A stretch of DNA of 64,000 bases from JAUIIK01 sp963745675. GTDB taxonomy: Bacteria; Chloroflexota; Chloroflexia; Thermomicrobiales; CFX8. A program made the position numbers and the translations under genes. Positions 41,359 to 51,065 of the stretch are shown one piece after another (position 1 is the first letter of the stretch; every line of letters begins with the position of its first letter). The notes below the pieces were generated by a model. It made no database searches. It was not told where the DNA came from and saw nothing but the letters and a program-made list of their open reading frames with translations. The stretch is taken from contig CAVUYM010000018.1 of assembly GCA_963745675.1 (NCBI GenBank), positions 310,001 to 374,000 of the forward strand, read 5' to 3'.

Positions 41359-41561
41359 ACAACGCCAACAACGACGGGTTTCGTGTGTTCGCCTAAATCG
41401 CTATCTGCGGTTGAACGACTGGCATGCAACTGTGATGCAACCAATAAGGGACGGCGGAGCGCCGGACTGCCTATGGTGATTCCTGCTGCTCGGTGCCATT
41501 GACCAGGGACCCTACGTGCTACGCTGCTCCATCATATTGTTGCTTGATTAGGAGATCTATA

Positions 41562-42683
41562 TTGGCCGAAAGTAAGTTGAGAGTCGCGGTGCTGGGAGCC
41601 GGAGCATGGGCGGATTCAGCCCACATTCCGGGGTGGGTGCGCGATCCGCGTGCCGAAATCGTCGTGATATGCGATCCGGTGCTTGAGCGTGCCCAGGAAT
41701 TTGCGGCGAAGTTCGATGTTGACGAGGCGACGGACGACTGGCAGTCGATCATGTCGCGGACCGATATCGATGTCGTCGATGTTTGTACCCCGTCCCACAC
41801 TCATTTCGAACTCTCCTGGGCGGCGCTGGAAAACGGCAAGCACGTCCTCTGCGAGAAGCCGGTGGCCTACGACTTTCGCGGGACGCAGCGGGCAGCGGAT
41901 CTGGCGCGCAGCAAAGGGCTGAAGACGAAACTCGGCTTCACCTTCCGCTACAGCCCCGGCGTGCAATACGCCTGGTCGATGATCCAGGATGGATTCGTCG
42001 GCCAGCCATTCATTTTCAATGGCTACGAGCAGAATTCGCAGTGGCTCGATCCCGAGACCCCGCTGCGCCAGGTCGATCTCGAAGCCGATCCGTCGGAGCT
42101 TCAGACCTCGTCGCTGGAGGGCTATGGCGCGCCGATCATCGACATCGGCCACTGGTGGGTCGGTGCTGGCTACGATCGCGTCGTCGGCTCAATGCGCAAC
42201 TTCATCCCCGAGCGGCGCGTACGCGACGCCGGAAACAAGATGATGCGGATGAATATCGACGACGGCACGGTCTATCTGACCGAGTATGCGAACGGGGCGA
42301 TCGGGTCGATCCAGACGAGCTTCGTCACGATTGGCAACTATCCCGGCATCGAGGCGCGAATCTACGGCGAGAAGGGCGCGATCATCTGCCGGTTGGTAGA
42401 GGAGTTTGGCGTCGCCGAAACGATCAAGATCGCGACGCCGGACGACGTCGAGTTCCGTGAGCTGGAGATTCCGCAGGAGTTCTATCCCGCCGGTGGCCAC
42501 CCGCGTGAATCGTGGCGCTCGCTCTTCTATGCCAATCTCATCAAGGACTTCATCGACGAGATTCTCGAGGGTGGGGATCGTAACCAGGGCAACTTTGACG
42601 ATGGCGCATGGGTCCAGGAAGCGATCAACGCCGTCGAACTCTCCTTCCGCGAGAGCCGCTGGGTCAATTTGCCGCTGGAGTAG
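41562..42683 (+). CDS. Gfo/Idh/MocA family NAD(P)-dependent oxidoreductase
   Basis: The Rossmann start VAVLGAGAWADSAHIPGW binds the dinucleotide. CEKPVAYDFRG carries the conserved Lys of the EKP motif, and the C-terminal beta-sheet domain contains DIGHWW with the conserved Asp and His. These enzymes oxidise or epimerise sugars, inositols or related polyols; the substrate is not evident. The start is TTG 41562 because AGGAG lies seven bases upstream. The longer frame to 41493 would include an unlikely Cys-rich leader. 373 residues, normal. It is followed 89 bases later by the TcuA-like gene on the same strand. Confidence 0.9.
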   Translation: MAESKLRVAVLGAGAWADSAHIPGWVRDPRAEIVVICDPVLERAQEFAAKFDVDEATDDWQSIMSRTDIDVVDVCTPSHTHFELSWAALENGKHVLCEKPVAYDFRGTQRAADLARSKGLKTKLGFTFRYSPGVQYAWSMIQDGFVGQPFIFNGYEQNSQWLDPETPLRQVDLEADPSELQTSSLEGYGAPIIDIGHWWVGAGYDRVVGSMRNFIPERRVRDAGNKMMRMNIDDGTVYLTEYANGAIGSIQTSFVTIGNYPGIEARIYGEKGAIICRLVEEFGVAETIKIATPDDVEFRELEIPQEFYPAGGHPRESWRSLFYANLIKDFIDEILEGGDRNQGNFDDGAWVQEAINAVELSFRESRWVNLPLE

Positions 42684-42772
42684 CGAACGCGCGAAACCGG
42701 TGAACCAGTGCCGACGTGTTAGAGTCTCGCTGACCGAGTCATTCGATCAGCGATGTGGGGAGAGATTGCGCC

Positions 42773-44264
42773 GTGGAGCATGAATATGCGGATGTCGTTG
42801 TCGTCGGTGCCGGGAATGCCGCGCTTTGTGCCGCCCTGGCCGCACGCGAACGTGGGGCCAGCGTTGTCGTTCTGGAGCGGGCGCCCTTCGATCAACGCGG
42901 CGGCAATAGCCGTTACACGGCAGGCGCGGTCCGAACGCGCTATGACGGCCTTGACGATCTGCTGAAGCTCGTTCCCGATCTCAACGAAGAAGAGAAGCGC
43001 AACACCGATTTCGGCGAGTATCCGGCGGAACGCTTCTTCGATGATATCGACCGAATTTGCCAGTTTCGCGTCGGACCCGGACCTGACGCCGATCATGGTC
43101 AACCGTTCGCTGGAGACCTGGCAATGGCTGCACGACAGTCACCGGGTACGCTTCGTTCCCGCCTACAGTCATCAGGCCTTTCAGGTGGATGGGCGCTTTC
43201 GATTCTGGGGCGGGATCACGCTGCTCGTCTCCGGCGGCGGACCGGGCTTGATCGACGCTCTCACGTCGGCCTGCGAGCGGAACGATATCCCGATCGAATA
43301 TGGGGCACGGGCAGTCTCGCTCGTTGAAGAGGAGGGTGCGGTCACCGGCGTCGTTGTGCGTCGGGATCGCAAGAACCACACGATTCGCGCCGGGGCGGTG
43401 ATCATCGCCAGCGGCGGCTTCGAAGCGAACACGGAGTGGCGCACGCGCTACCTCGGTCCGGGCTGGGAGCTGGCGAAGGTGCGCGGAACGATGCACAACA
43501 CCGGCGACGGCATCCGGATGGCGATGGAAGTTGGCGCGATGTCCTGGGGCAACTGGTCTGGCTGTCACGCCGTTGGCTGGGATCGCAACGCGCCAGACTT
43601 CGGCGACCTCAGCGTCGGCGACGGCTTCCAGAAGCACAGCTACCCATTTGGGATCATGGTCAATGCGCGCGGCGAGCGCTTCGTCGACGAGGGCGCTGAC
43701 TTCCGCAACTACACCTACGCCGAATATGGACGTCGGGTGCTGGAACAGCCGGGGCAGTTCGCCTGGCAAGTCTTTGATAGCAAAGTGACGCACCTGTTGC
43801 GGGATGAGTACCGCATTCGGGAGGTCACCCGCGTTCGAGCGGATACGCTCGAGGAGCTGGCGGATCGGCTGGAGGATGTCGACTCCGAGCGCTTTCTCGA
43901 AACGGTGCGGGAATACAACGCAGCGGTGCGGACCGACATCCCCTTCGATCCGACGGTGAAGGATGGCCGGTCGGCGGAAGGGCTGCCGGTGCCGCGTCGC
44001 AACTGGGCGAACAGACTCGATGAGCCGCCCTACGAGGCATACGCAACGACCTGCGGGATCACCTTCACTTTTGGTGGGGTGCGCATTGATACGTCAGGGC
44101 AGGTACTCGATGAGGAACTGCAGCCGATACCGGGGCTCTATGCCGCTGGCGAACTCGTCGGCGGGCTCTTCTATTTCAACTATCCCGGTGGAACCGGTTT
44201 GACATCCGGTGCGGTCTTCGGACGGTTGGCCGGTAACACTGCTGGTGGAGCAGTCGCAGGTTGA
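42773..44264 (+). CDS. FAD-dependent tricarballylate dehydrogenase-like flavoprotein, frame-broken
   Basis: The N-terminus VVVVGAGNAALCAALAARERGASVVVLE binds FAD, and GGNSRYTAGAVRTRYDGLDDL resembles TcuA, the tricarballylate dehydrogenase of the fumarate reductase flavoprotein family. The frame changes near 43045-43060; the following frame has VIIASGGFEAN, GDGIRMAMEVGA, PYEAYATTCGITFTFGGV and YNYPGGTGL-like sequence (YFNYPGGTGLTSGAVFG) closing the FAD site. About 497 residues. The start is GTG 42773 after GGGGAGAG. The true substrate may be another dicarboxylate or tricarboxylate. Its stop overlaps the next gene's TTG start. Confidence 0.84.
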
Positions 44265-45442
44265 GCCATCCGGCACTGCGAATTGTCGCGATACCTTTGC
44301 TCCTCTGGACCATCGTGCTCGGCGTTGTGCGAGTAGTCATCGCGCCAGCAGAAATGTGCGGCGACGGAAGTGCCGCAGAGTTCCGAGATGCAGCTCAAGA
44401 TGCAGCTGCATGGTTCATTGTTAATCAGTATGCCGACGGATCCTATATCTACGAGTATGACCGGGAGTCGGGCGAGTTATCTGGTGACTACAACGAAGTC
44501 CGTCACGCAGGCGTCACAATGTCACTCTACCAGGCTGCTGGCCGTCTCGACGACCCGGCTGCCTTTAATGCAGCTGAAATGGGCACCGCATGGTTGCTCG
44601 ACAACCTGGTCTATCACGATGACTGGGCTGGGCCGGGAAACGGCAGCGATGTTAAGGTCGGCTCTGTGGCCCTGATGACCATCGCCCTGGCCGAGCGACG
44701 ACTGCTGACCGGCGAGACGGTGTATGACGAACTGATGCGCTCACTTGGTCGCTTCATGCTCGCGCAGCAAAAATCGAACGGTGGCTTCTACACGAAGTGG
44801 TACATCGAGACGGCATCGATGGACCGGACATCGACCTCTGCCTATTATCCAGGCGAAGCGCTCTGGGCACTGGCGTTGCTGCATGAAGCGTTTCCCGGCG
44901 AAGGTTGGGACGATGCGGCCTGGAAGGCTGCCGATTTCGTCACACTTCTGCGGGATGACGAAGAGGCGGTCGAATTTCCGCCCCTCAATGACCACTGGGC
45001 AGCCTATGGGCTAGCCGAGATGGCAGACTGGGGGCTGGCCGAACACCACATCGACTATGCCCGGCGGCTAGCGGCACGTTTCGGGCTTTTCATTCGATTC
45101 GAGGCACAGAAGACTGACGAGGGGATCAACCTGGCGGTTCGCGGGGATAGTCGTCGATCCGCGGCGCTTGGGACATGGGTCGAAGGCATAGCCGCGCTCT
45201 GGCGCCTCTCAAAATCGGACGAGCGTCTATCTGACATTTCGGACGAAATCCTCCAACAGGCAAGTTGTGGTGCGGATCTTCTTGCCCAACGACAGGTTGA
45301 AAAGGACGCACCTCAGCTGGAATCCGGAGCCTGGTTCATCCATAGCGAGACGCGCATGGACGACCAGCAGCACTCCATTTCCGGTCTCATTTACACAGCA
45401 GACGCCAAACTGGGCCGGGTGAAACGGGAGCCGGATCGATGA
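44261..45442 (+). CDS. Membrane-anchored alpha/alpha-toroid protein of unknown function
   Basis: An N-terminal hydrophobic helix (about residues 5-27, ALRIVAIPLLLWTIVLG) anchors or exports a helical domain. That domain repeats paired helices with Trp, Tyr and Gly-rich turns: AAAWFIVNQYADGSYIYEYD, GDYNEVRHAGVTMSLYQAAG, RFMLAQQKSNGGFYTKWY, STSAYYPGEALWALALL, WAAYGLAEMADW. This is the pattern of alpha/alpha barrels found in glycosidases, epimerases and terpene cyclases. No catalytic signature can be assigned. It starts at TTG 44261, overlapping the TcuA-like stop (TTGA), and overlaps the next gene by ATGA, so three genes are translationally coupled. Confidence 0.7.
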   Translation: MSHPALRIVAIPLLLWTIVLGVVRVVIAPAEMCGDGSAAEFRDAAQDAAAWFIVNQYADGSYIYEYDRESGELSGDYNEVRHAGVTMSLYQAAGRLDDPAAFNAAEMGTAWLLDNLVYHDDWAGPGNGSDVKVGSVALMTIALAERRLLTGETVYDELMRSLGRFMLAQQKSNGGFYTKWYIETASMDRTSTSAYYPGEALWALALLHEAFPGEGWDDAAWKAADFVTLLRDDEEAVEFPPLNDHWAAYGLAEMADWGLAEHHIDYARRLAARFGLFIRFEAQKTDEGINLAVRGDSRRSAALGTWVEGIAALWRLSKSDERLSDISDEILQQASCGADLLAQRQVEKDAPQLESGAWFIHSETRMDDQQHSISGLIYTADAKLGRVKREPDR

Positions 45443-45990
45443 CCATCGTCATGCTTATTTTGCTGCTGAATCCAGCGGCACTTGCCGTTATCTTTCTCAG
45501 CTACCATCAGCCGATGCTGAAAAGTGAGATGGTTGACGTTGCTACCCGCGTGGCGCTGCAGTCCTCCTTCGCGCTATGCGTCAGTGTGCTTGTGGCCGGG
45601 CCTTTCCTGGACTTGTTGGACATTTCGGACTCGACCTTAAGGATTGCGGCGGGAGCGCTGGTCATCCTTGGCGCAAGCCAGGCATTCCTGGGGTTTGGTC
45701 TGCGTCAATCGACTGTGACACGGGGCTGGCTTGTCGCCGCCGCAACAATCTGGTTGATTTCCCCACCGGCTCTGAGTGGAGCGATGGCTATTCGCGTCAA
45801 CGATGGGATCGTAGTTGGTTTGGCGGTGGCGATTGTCAGCGTCGTCATTTCAGTTGTCCTAAGTGCAATCTGGGCGGCCAAAATGGGCGAGCGATACCCG
45901 GTCGTTCTCGGGATGTTCCGGCGCGTGATGGCAGCGGGGGCTCTGCTTGGTGGTGTTGATCTCATCCGGCAAGGTGTCTTGTCGATCTAG
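45439..45990 (+). CDS. Small polytopic membrane protein, possibly MarC-like
   Basis: This 183-residue protein has about five to six hydrophobic segments, beginning MTIVMLILLLNPAALAVIFLS. The NPAALAVIF start and the segment LRIAAGALVILGASQAFLG recall MarC/NAAT-type membrane proteins, but the match is only by eye. It overlaps the toroid gene by four bases (ATGA), implying a joint role, perhaps a membrane partner of the toroid protein. The function is unknown. Confidence 0.6.
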   Translation: MTIVMLILLLNPAALAVIFLSYHQPMLKSEMVDVATRVALQSSFALCVSVLVAGPFLDLLDISDSTLRIAAGALVILGASQAFLGFGLRQSTVTRGWLVAAATIWLISPPALSGAMAIRVNDGIVVGLAVAIVSVVISVVLSAIWAAKMGERYPVVLGMFRRVMAAGALLGGVDLIRQGVLSI

Positions 45991-46083
45991 CAATAGTCTG
46001 TCCCTATGATGTCTGAACGGCAATGTTACAAAGGGTGCGATCAGCTCGCTCTAGAGCCTTGTGGGCCGTTGAGGCGGGGCAGA

Positions 46084-47895
46084 CTAGAGCGGCCAGAGGA
46101 GCGGCACAACCAATACGACGATGAGCATTGCGATGACGCAAAGCCCGGATCCGAATTTCAGATAGTTGACGACGGTATATTGGCCAGGTGCCTGGACGAG
46201 CAATGGCGCCGGATGGCCCATCGGCAGCAGGAAATTCGCCGATGCCGCGATGATCACGGCCGCCGCGAAGGCGTGCGGGTTCGAGTCCAGCCGGCTTGCG
46301 ATATCGATCGCTACGGGAGTCATGATCACAGCTACTGCCGCATTGTGTATTGGTTGCGTTAGCAGCAATGTAACCAGGGCCAGGCCGGCGAGGATTGCGA
46401 CAGTCCCGTAGGGCTGCAGAATATCGATGAGCAACTCGGAAATGAGATCGGCACCGCCGGTATTTCGAAGCGCGATGCCCAACGGGAACATGCCTGCGAT
46501 GAGCAACACCGTACCCCAGCCAACCCGGTCATAGGCCTGTTGGGGCGTGAGTATCCCGATCAAGATCGTTGCGGCCGCTCCTGCCAGAGCTGCAATACCG
46601 ACACTCAGTAATCCGAGCGAAGCAACGACAATGACGCCAAGAAGTATCAATGCCGCGTAGAGAGCAAGGTGGCGCAGCTCTTCGGGGGCTTCCTCTTCCG
46701 GCGGCGGGTTCATCCAGAGATACTCGGGCCGGGGCTGAAAGGCGCGCGTCGTTCTGCGAGGTCCATACAACAGGAGTGTGTCGCCGGGCAGCAGTCGATG
46801 CTCGGCGATGTCGGTTCGAATCTGGCGTTCGGCATGCCAGATGGCGACGGCGGTGAGGTCGTGCTCATTGCGAAAGTCAAGCTCACGTAACGTCTTTCCG
46901 ACAACTTCCGAACGCGGAGGCACGATAACTTCGACGAGCTCGGCTTCGCTTAGTGGGAATCGGCTGACAGAGCGGGGTGTACCGATCAGTTCGAGATTGG
47001 ATCGTTTTGCAATTTGCATCACGCGCTCGCTGCGGCCCCCGATGAGGAGTATGTCACCGGCTTCGATTGGCGCGGTACCGCGGGTTACGGCGCTCGTACT
47101 TCCGGCGCGCACTGTGGCAATCACACTGACACCATATCCCGCACCGAGACCGGTATCTCGCAGTTGCTTGCCGACGACATCCGATTCGGGCAATACGAGG
47201 ACCTCCCAGATACGGTCGGTCATGCCGTAAATGTCAACGAGTTCGTCTTGCGACAAATAGGACGGACCGTCCTCATCCGGATCGATATTCGGGAGGAGGA
47301 AGCGCCCGAAGAGAAGGGTGTAGAGCGTCGCCGCAACAAGGAAAATAGCGCCGGCCGGCGCGAGTTCGAAGAATCCAAAGCCATCGATGCCGCCCGACTG
47401 CAGTTGACTATTTACGACTAGATTGTGGGATGCGCCGATGATCGTCAAATTTGCGCCAGCGAGAGCGGTCGCAGCCAGGGGCATGAGCAAGCGCGATGGC
47501 GACATTCCGATGCGCCGGGAAAGACGCATCACGGCCGGAATGAAAACGGAAGCGGCTGCGACGATATTGATGACGCCCGAGAGAAGTCCGGGTCCGAGCG
47601 TGCTGACGAGAATGAGCTTGCGCTCGCTCCCCTTAATTAGACTCGTGAGCTTGTCGGCGGCCCAGATTATCGCTCCGCTGCGCACCAGTCCGGCGCCGAC
47701 AATGGTGAGTCCAATGATCGCGGCGACGGCGTTGCTGCTAAGCCCGGAAAGCGCTTCTTCTGGGGTTACCAATCCAAGAAGAGTCACTGAAACGAGCACG
47801 AGAATGGCGACGACGTCGGAGGGAAGCCATTCGGTAATGAAGATCAAGACTGACAGGCCCAGAATTCCAAACACCAACGCTGTATCGAAATCCAA
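46084..47895 (-). CDS. SLC13/DASS-type permease with two TrkA-C domains
   Basis: This 603-residue transporter has two membrane halves with the SNAVAAIIG and GASHNLVVN loops (re-entrant hairpins typical of divalent anion/sodium symporters). Between them lie two soluble RCK/TrkA-C domains of about 70 residues each (SDVVGKQLRDTGL... and SEVVGKTLRELDFR). The second half has TQPIHNAAVAVIMTPVA and ends VVPLLWPL. Substrates in the family are sulfate, dicarboxylates or citrate-like anions. The start is TTG 47895 behind GAGGGG. It could feed the nearby TcuA-like enzyme, but it lies on the opposite strand. Confidence 0.9.
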   Translation of the reverse strand: MDFDTALVFGILGLSVLIFITEWLPSDVVAILVLVSVTLLGLVTPEEALSGLSSNAVAAIIGLTIVGAGLVRSGAIIWAADKLTSLIKGSERKLILVSTLGPGLLSGVINIVAAASVFIPAVMRLSRRIGMSPSRLLMPLAATALAGANLTIIGASHNLVVNSQLQSGGIDGFGFFELAPAGAIFLVAATLYTLLFGRFLLPNIDPDEDGPSYLSQDELVDIYGMTDRIWEVLVLPESDVVGKQLRDTGLGAGYGVSVIATVRAGSTSAVTRGTAPIEAGDILLIGGRSERVMQIAKRSNLELIGTPRSVSRFPLSEAELVEVIVPPRSEVVGKTLRELDFRNEHDLTAVAIWHAERQIRTDIAEHRLLPGDTLLLYGPRRTTRAFQPRPEYLWMNPPPEEEAPEELRHLALYAALILLGVIVVASLGLLSVGIAALAGAAATILIGILTPQQAYDRVGWGTVLLIAGMFPLGIALRNTGGADLISELLIDILQPYGTVAILAGLALVTLLLTQPIHNAAVAVIMTPVAIDIASRLDSNPHAFAAAVIIAASANFLLPMGHPAPLLVQAPGQYTVVNYLKFGSGLCVIAMLIVVLVVPLLWPL

Positions 47896-47984
47896 CGTTT
47901 CAACCCCTCATTGCCTCTATCATGCTTGAATTGTCTCAAGTTAAGCTGTTTAGGATGCAGGTACAGTGAGAGGCCGACTCCGCA

Positions 47985-48641
47985 TTGAGTAATGAGTTTA
48001 GCCGGGATCTACGAATTATTAGACGTGAGCATGAGGACGTGGGAATCGATGCCGGCGATCTCCTTGACGATCCGCTGGTGCAATTTGAGCGTTGGATGCA
48101 GGAAGCGATCGACGCCGGAGTCCACCTTCCTAATGCGATGACTGTTGCAACCGTTGATCAGGATGGCCGACCGTCAGCGCGGATAACGCTGTTGAAAGGT
48201 ATCGACGAAGAAGGTTTTGTCTTCTTTTCCAACTACGAGAGCCGAAAGGGGCGACAGTTACAGGGTAATCCGAACGCCGCCTTTGTCTTCTACTGGGGCG
48301 AGCTAGGGCGGCAGGTGCGCGTCGAAGGCCAGGTCGAACGTGTTTCGGAGTCAGAGTCGGCAGACTATTTCGCGACACGTTCTCGCGGCAGCCAGCTTGG
48401 TGCCTGGGCATCGCCACAAAGCCAGGTCATCGCCGATCGTGCCGAACTCGAAGCACTGGTCGAGTCTGTCCGAGAACGTTTTGCCGGGGACGATATTCCG
48501 TTGCCTCCGCACTGGGGCGGATTTCGTTTGCGGCCGACGATGGTTGAATTCTGGGTAGGACGACCGAGCAGGCTGCATGACAGATTCCGCTATACAAAAA
48601 GACACGACGGCGAATGGCTGCACGAGCGATTGGCACCATAG
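47985..48641 (+). CDS. pdxH: Pyridoxamine 5'-phosphate oxidase
   Basis: PdxH uses FMN to oxidise pyridoxine/pyridoxamine phosphate to PLP, the cofactor used by the two PLP enzymes in this window. The 218-residue protein shows DPLVQFERWMQEAIDAG, AMTVATVDQDGRPSARITLLK, FFSNYESRKGRQL, RQVRVEGQVERVS, and the C-terminal signature VEFWVGRPSRLHDRFRY with the RLHDR motif. The start is TTG 47985 (MSNEFSRDLR). An ATG shortly downstream would remove conserved residues only slightly. Function is confident. Confidence 0.95.
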   Translation: MSNEFSRDLRIIRREHEDVGIDAGDLLDDPLVQFERWMQEAIDAGVHLPNAMTVATVDQDGRPSARITLLKGIDEEGFVFFSNYESRKGRQLQGNPNAAFVFYWGELGRQVRVEGQVERVSESESADYFATRSRGSQLGAWASPQSQVIADRAELEALVESVRERFAGDDIPLPPHWGGFRLRPTMVEFWVGRPSRLHDRFRYTKRHDGEWLHERLAP

Positions 48642-49014
48642 GCACTGGCGGAACGACGCCCTGTTGCAACGGCCTATCGGGACATGGCTCGTCCCCAATC
48701 GCAAAGGAATTCGATCCAGGCGATGAGGATGAATCCAAGTGGGCCGAAACCGAAAGTCGGGCAGCCCACTCGCCCGTAACCACTGACGTTCGGCTAACCG
48801 TATTCTCAATTTCAACGATAGAGTTGCAATTCGGACGGCAGTCACGGCCTCGCTTGGGCTGCACCACAAATCCTCAGAGCACTCGATCAGTCGCGTGCCT
48901 ATTGTCGCCAAATTTCCGGCCGAACGAACAGATGTTGTAGCGGGTTACTTCGATTGCGCTGTCCGGCTACCGATAGCGGCTATGATGCCTCTCAACAGAT
49001 GCGTTGACGCTCGC
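48642..49014. other. Intergenic region without visible genes
   Basis: About 370 bases between pdxH and the deacetylase. Several short frames cross it but none has family-like sequence. I see no clear promoter, repeat or RNA. Confidence 0.5.
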
Positions 49015-50696
49015 ATGAATTGGAAATGCCGTGGCACACGTTTGGCCCGCGAATGCGCGGTGCGTTGCAATGATAACGGTCGATTTTGACGGTACCGGGA
49101 ATGAGGTTGGGCAGGGATTCGATCCGGCGGGCATTGCGCTCTGCCGGCGGATATTCCGCCCGCCGTGGGATTCGGCGCATGCTCGACATCTTTGAGCGCA
49201 ATGCTATCCCTGCAACCTTCTTCGTGCCAGGTTTCGATGCCGAGAACAACCCCGAACTCGTCCGGGAGATCGTGGCGAATGGACATGAAATCGGAGCACA
49301 TGGCTATCTCCACGAACGTTGGGAGGTGCCGGAGGATGAAGAAGGACCGCTGCTGCAAATGGCGCATGACATCCTCGTGGAAACTACCGGCGTGGCCCCG
49401 AAAGGTTGGCGCAGCCCGGGAGGCATGAAGAGCGCCCAGACGCTCAAAGTGTTGCGCGATCTCGGATACATCTATGACAGTAGCGATAAGGACTATGACC
49501 TGCCCTATCCGGCCATCGTCGCCGGCGAGCAATCATCGGAGATGATCGAACTGCCGAACAATACTTCGAGCCTTGATGACACCTATCTCTATGTCGAAGG
49601 TGCGGCAACGCCAGACGAGGTTCTGGAACTATGGTTGGCGGAATTCGACGCGATCTACCACGACGGCGGCTATTTCATGCTGACGTTCCATCCTCGCGCA
49701 GGTTTCGGTTCCGGCATCCCTTCTCGGGCCTCAGTCATCGAACGCTTGATTCCGGCGATCCAGCGCTATTCCGGTGTCGAGTTCGTGCGGCTAGGAGATC
49801 TGGCCGGCTGGTGCCTTGCCCCGGAACAATGGTTTTCAGCCGGCTGGCAAATGGATTGGAGCGCGGACATGAATCCTGATCCCATCTGGCCTGGTGGAAA
49901 GCAGTGCGCTGTGCTCGTAACGGTCAACTACGACGGTGAGAGCCTGGAACGGGGTGAGCGGCCGGAAGGCGCCCTCTGGGGGCGCTACTCATATGGCCGT
50001 TACGGGACGCAAACGGGCCTGCCACGAATCCTCGATCTGCTCGACGGCCATGCACTCGCGGCCACCTTTTTCGTGCCGGGTTGGGACGTGGAACGCGATC
50101 CCGAGCTCCTTCGGGACGTTCGGGATCGCGGGCATGAGATCGCCGGGCATGGCTATTTGCACGAGGATTTCAGTACGTTGAACGTCGACGAGCAGGGAGC
50201 GACTCTGGCTCGTAGCGAGGACGCTTTCGAGACGGTGCTCGGCTCACGGCCAGTTGGCTGGCGCGCGCCGCACGGTTTGATGACCTCCGATACACGCTCG
50301 ATCCTTGCGGCTCGGGGCTATCGATATGACAGTAGCTACTGTGATGATGATCTCGTGTATCGAGTGCAATCGGAAAGCGGACAACAATTGGTTGAGCTTC
50401 CAGTCTTCCAGACGGCTAGCGACAGCCACTATTACCGTCAGCGCCGCTCTCCCGATGTCGTCGAGCGAGCCTGGCGGACGGAATTCATTTCGGTCTATCA
50501 GGCCGGTGGACTGTTCAATCTGACGATTCACCCCCGAGGCGACTTCGGTTCGGGACGGGCGGTCAGACTGCGGGCTGTTGATGCCCTGCTCAGAACGATA
50601 GAGCAGTATCCCCGTATCTGGTGGACAACCTGCGCCGAACTTGCAGCCTGGGCTGCAGAAGCGCCCGAGGATATCGTCGAAACGTGGCCTGCCTGA
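49015..50696 (+). CDS. Tandem (double) NodB-fold deacetylase, frame broken near the N-terminus
   Basis: Two PuuE/HpPgdA-like deacetylase domains are fused. Domain 1 has VDFDGTGNEVGQGFD (in a shifted frame), IPATFFVPGFDAEN and GHEIGAHGYLHE. Domain 2 has CAVLVTVNYDGESLERGE, LAATFFVPGWDVERDPELL, GHEIAGHGYLHED and GWRAPHGLM. Both keep the Asp and the two His that bind metal. Comparing the domains shows where the N-terminus is broken: RECAV and MITVDFDG are in separate frames near 49060-49070, and another change lies near 49140. The start is placed at ATG 49015 (MNWKCRGT); ATG 49070 is an alternative. No signal peptide. It probably acts on small amides or N-acetyl groups in the cytoplasm. Confidence 0.8.
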
Positions 50697-50723
50697 TTGG
50701 CGTGATGCTCGAAGGAGCGGAAC

Positions 50724-51005
50724 GTGCTCTTCATGGTTATCGAACATTTCAAAGATGCTGATCCGGTGCCGATTTATCAGCGATTGCGCGATCAAGGGCG
50801 CCAGCTACCGGATGGCCTTACCTACGTGGATAGCTGGATCGAAGCCAGCTTCAAGCGCTGCTTTCAACTGATGGAGTGTGACGATCCGGTCATTCTCCAG
50901 GAGTGGGTTTTGCAGTGGCGTGGAGCCGGCGAGTTCGAATTCGTTCCGGTCGTGCCGTCACGCGAGACGCAACGGATCGTCGAGCCTTATCTTGACGACG
51001 AATAG
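50724..51005 (+). CDS. DUF3303-like small protein
   Basis: This 93-residue protein starts MLFMVIEHFKDADPVPIYQRL and contains GLTYVDSWIEASFKRCFQLMECDDPVILQEW, split here by reading: the pattern DSW, CFQLMEC and LQEWVLQW is that of the DUF3303 ferredoxin-like family. No function is known. A possible ribosome site is GAAGGAGCGG eight bases before the frame's GTG start. It follows the double deacetylase by 27 bases, so both could be co-transcribed. It converges with the M20 gene. Confidence 0.75.
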   Translation: MLFMVIEHFKDADPVPIYQRLRDQGRQLPDGLTYVDSWIEASFKRCFQLMECDDPVILQEWVLQWRGAGEFEFVPVVPSRETQRIVEPYLDDE

Positions 51006-51065
51006 TTCGCGAACGGGAGCCGGCTTTCACCAGTTCCCATTCGCGGTTGAGACAAGACTCCGCAG

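Larger units (their letters stand above)
40912..41561. other. Intergenic region with diverged repeats
   Basis: About 650 bases without a convincing gene. The second half carries repeat material listed at 41160 and 41304. A short frame at 41257-41502 crosses these repeats and has no recognisable content. A promoter for the downstream oxidoreductase operon should lie near 41500-41550 but no clear hexamers stand out. Confidence 0.55.

Noticed and set aside
41257..41502. Short plus-strand frame before the Gfo/Idh/MocA gene
   Set aside because: It covers repeat copy 41304-41358 and has a Thr- and Cys-rich chance composition.
46047..46091. Possible hairpin CGCTCTAG/CTAGAGCG between the convergent MarC-like and SLC13 genes
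   Set aside because: The stem is only eight bases, the loop is long, and one arm lies inside the SLC13 coding end.
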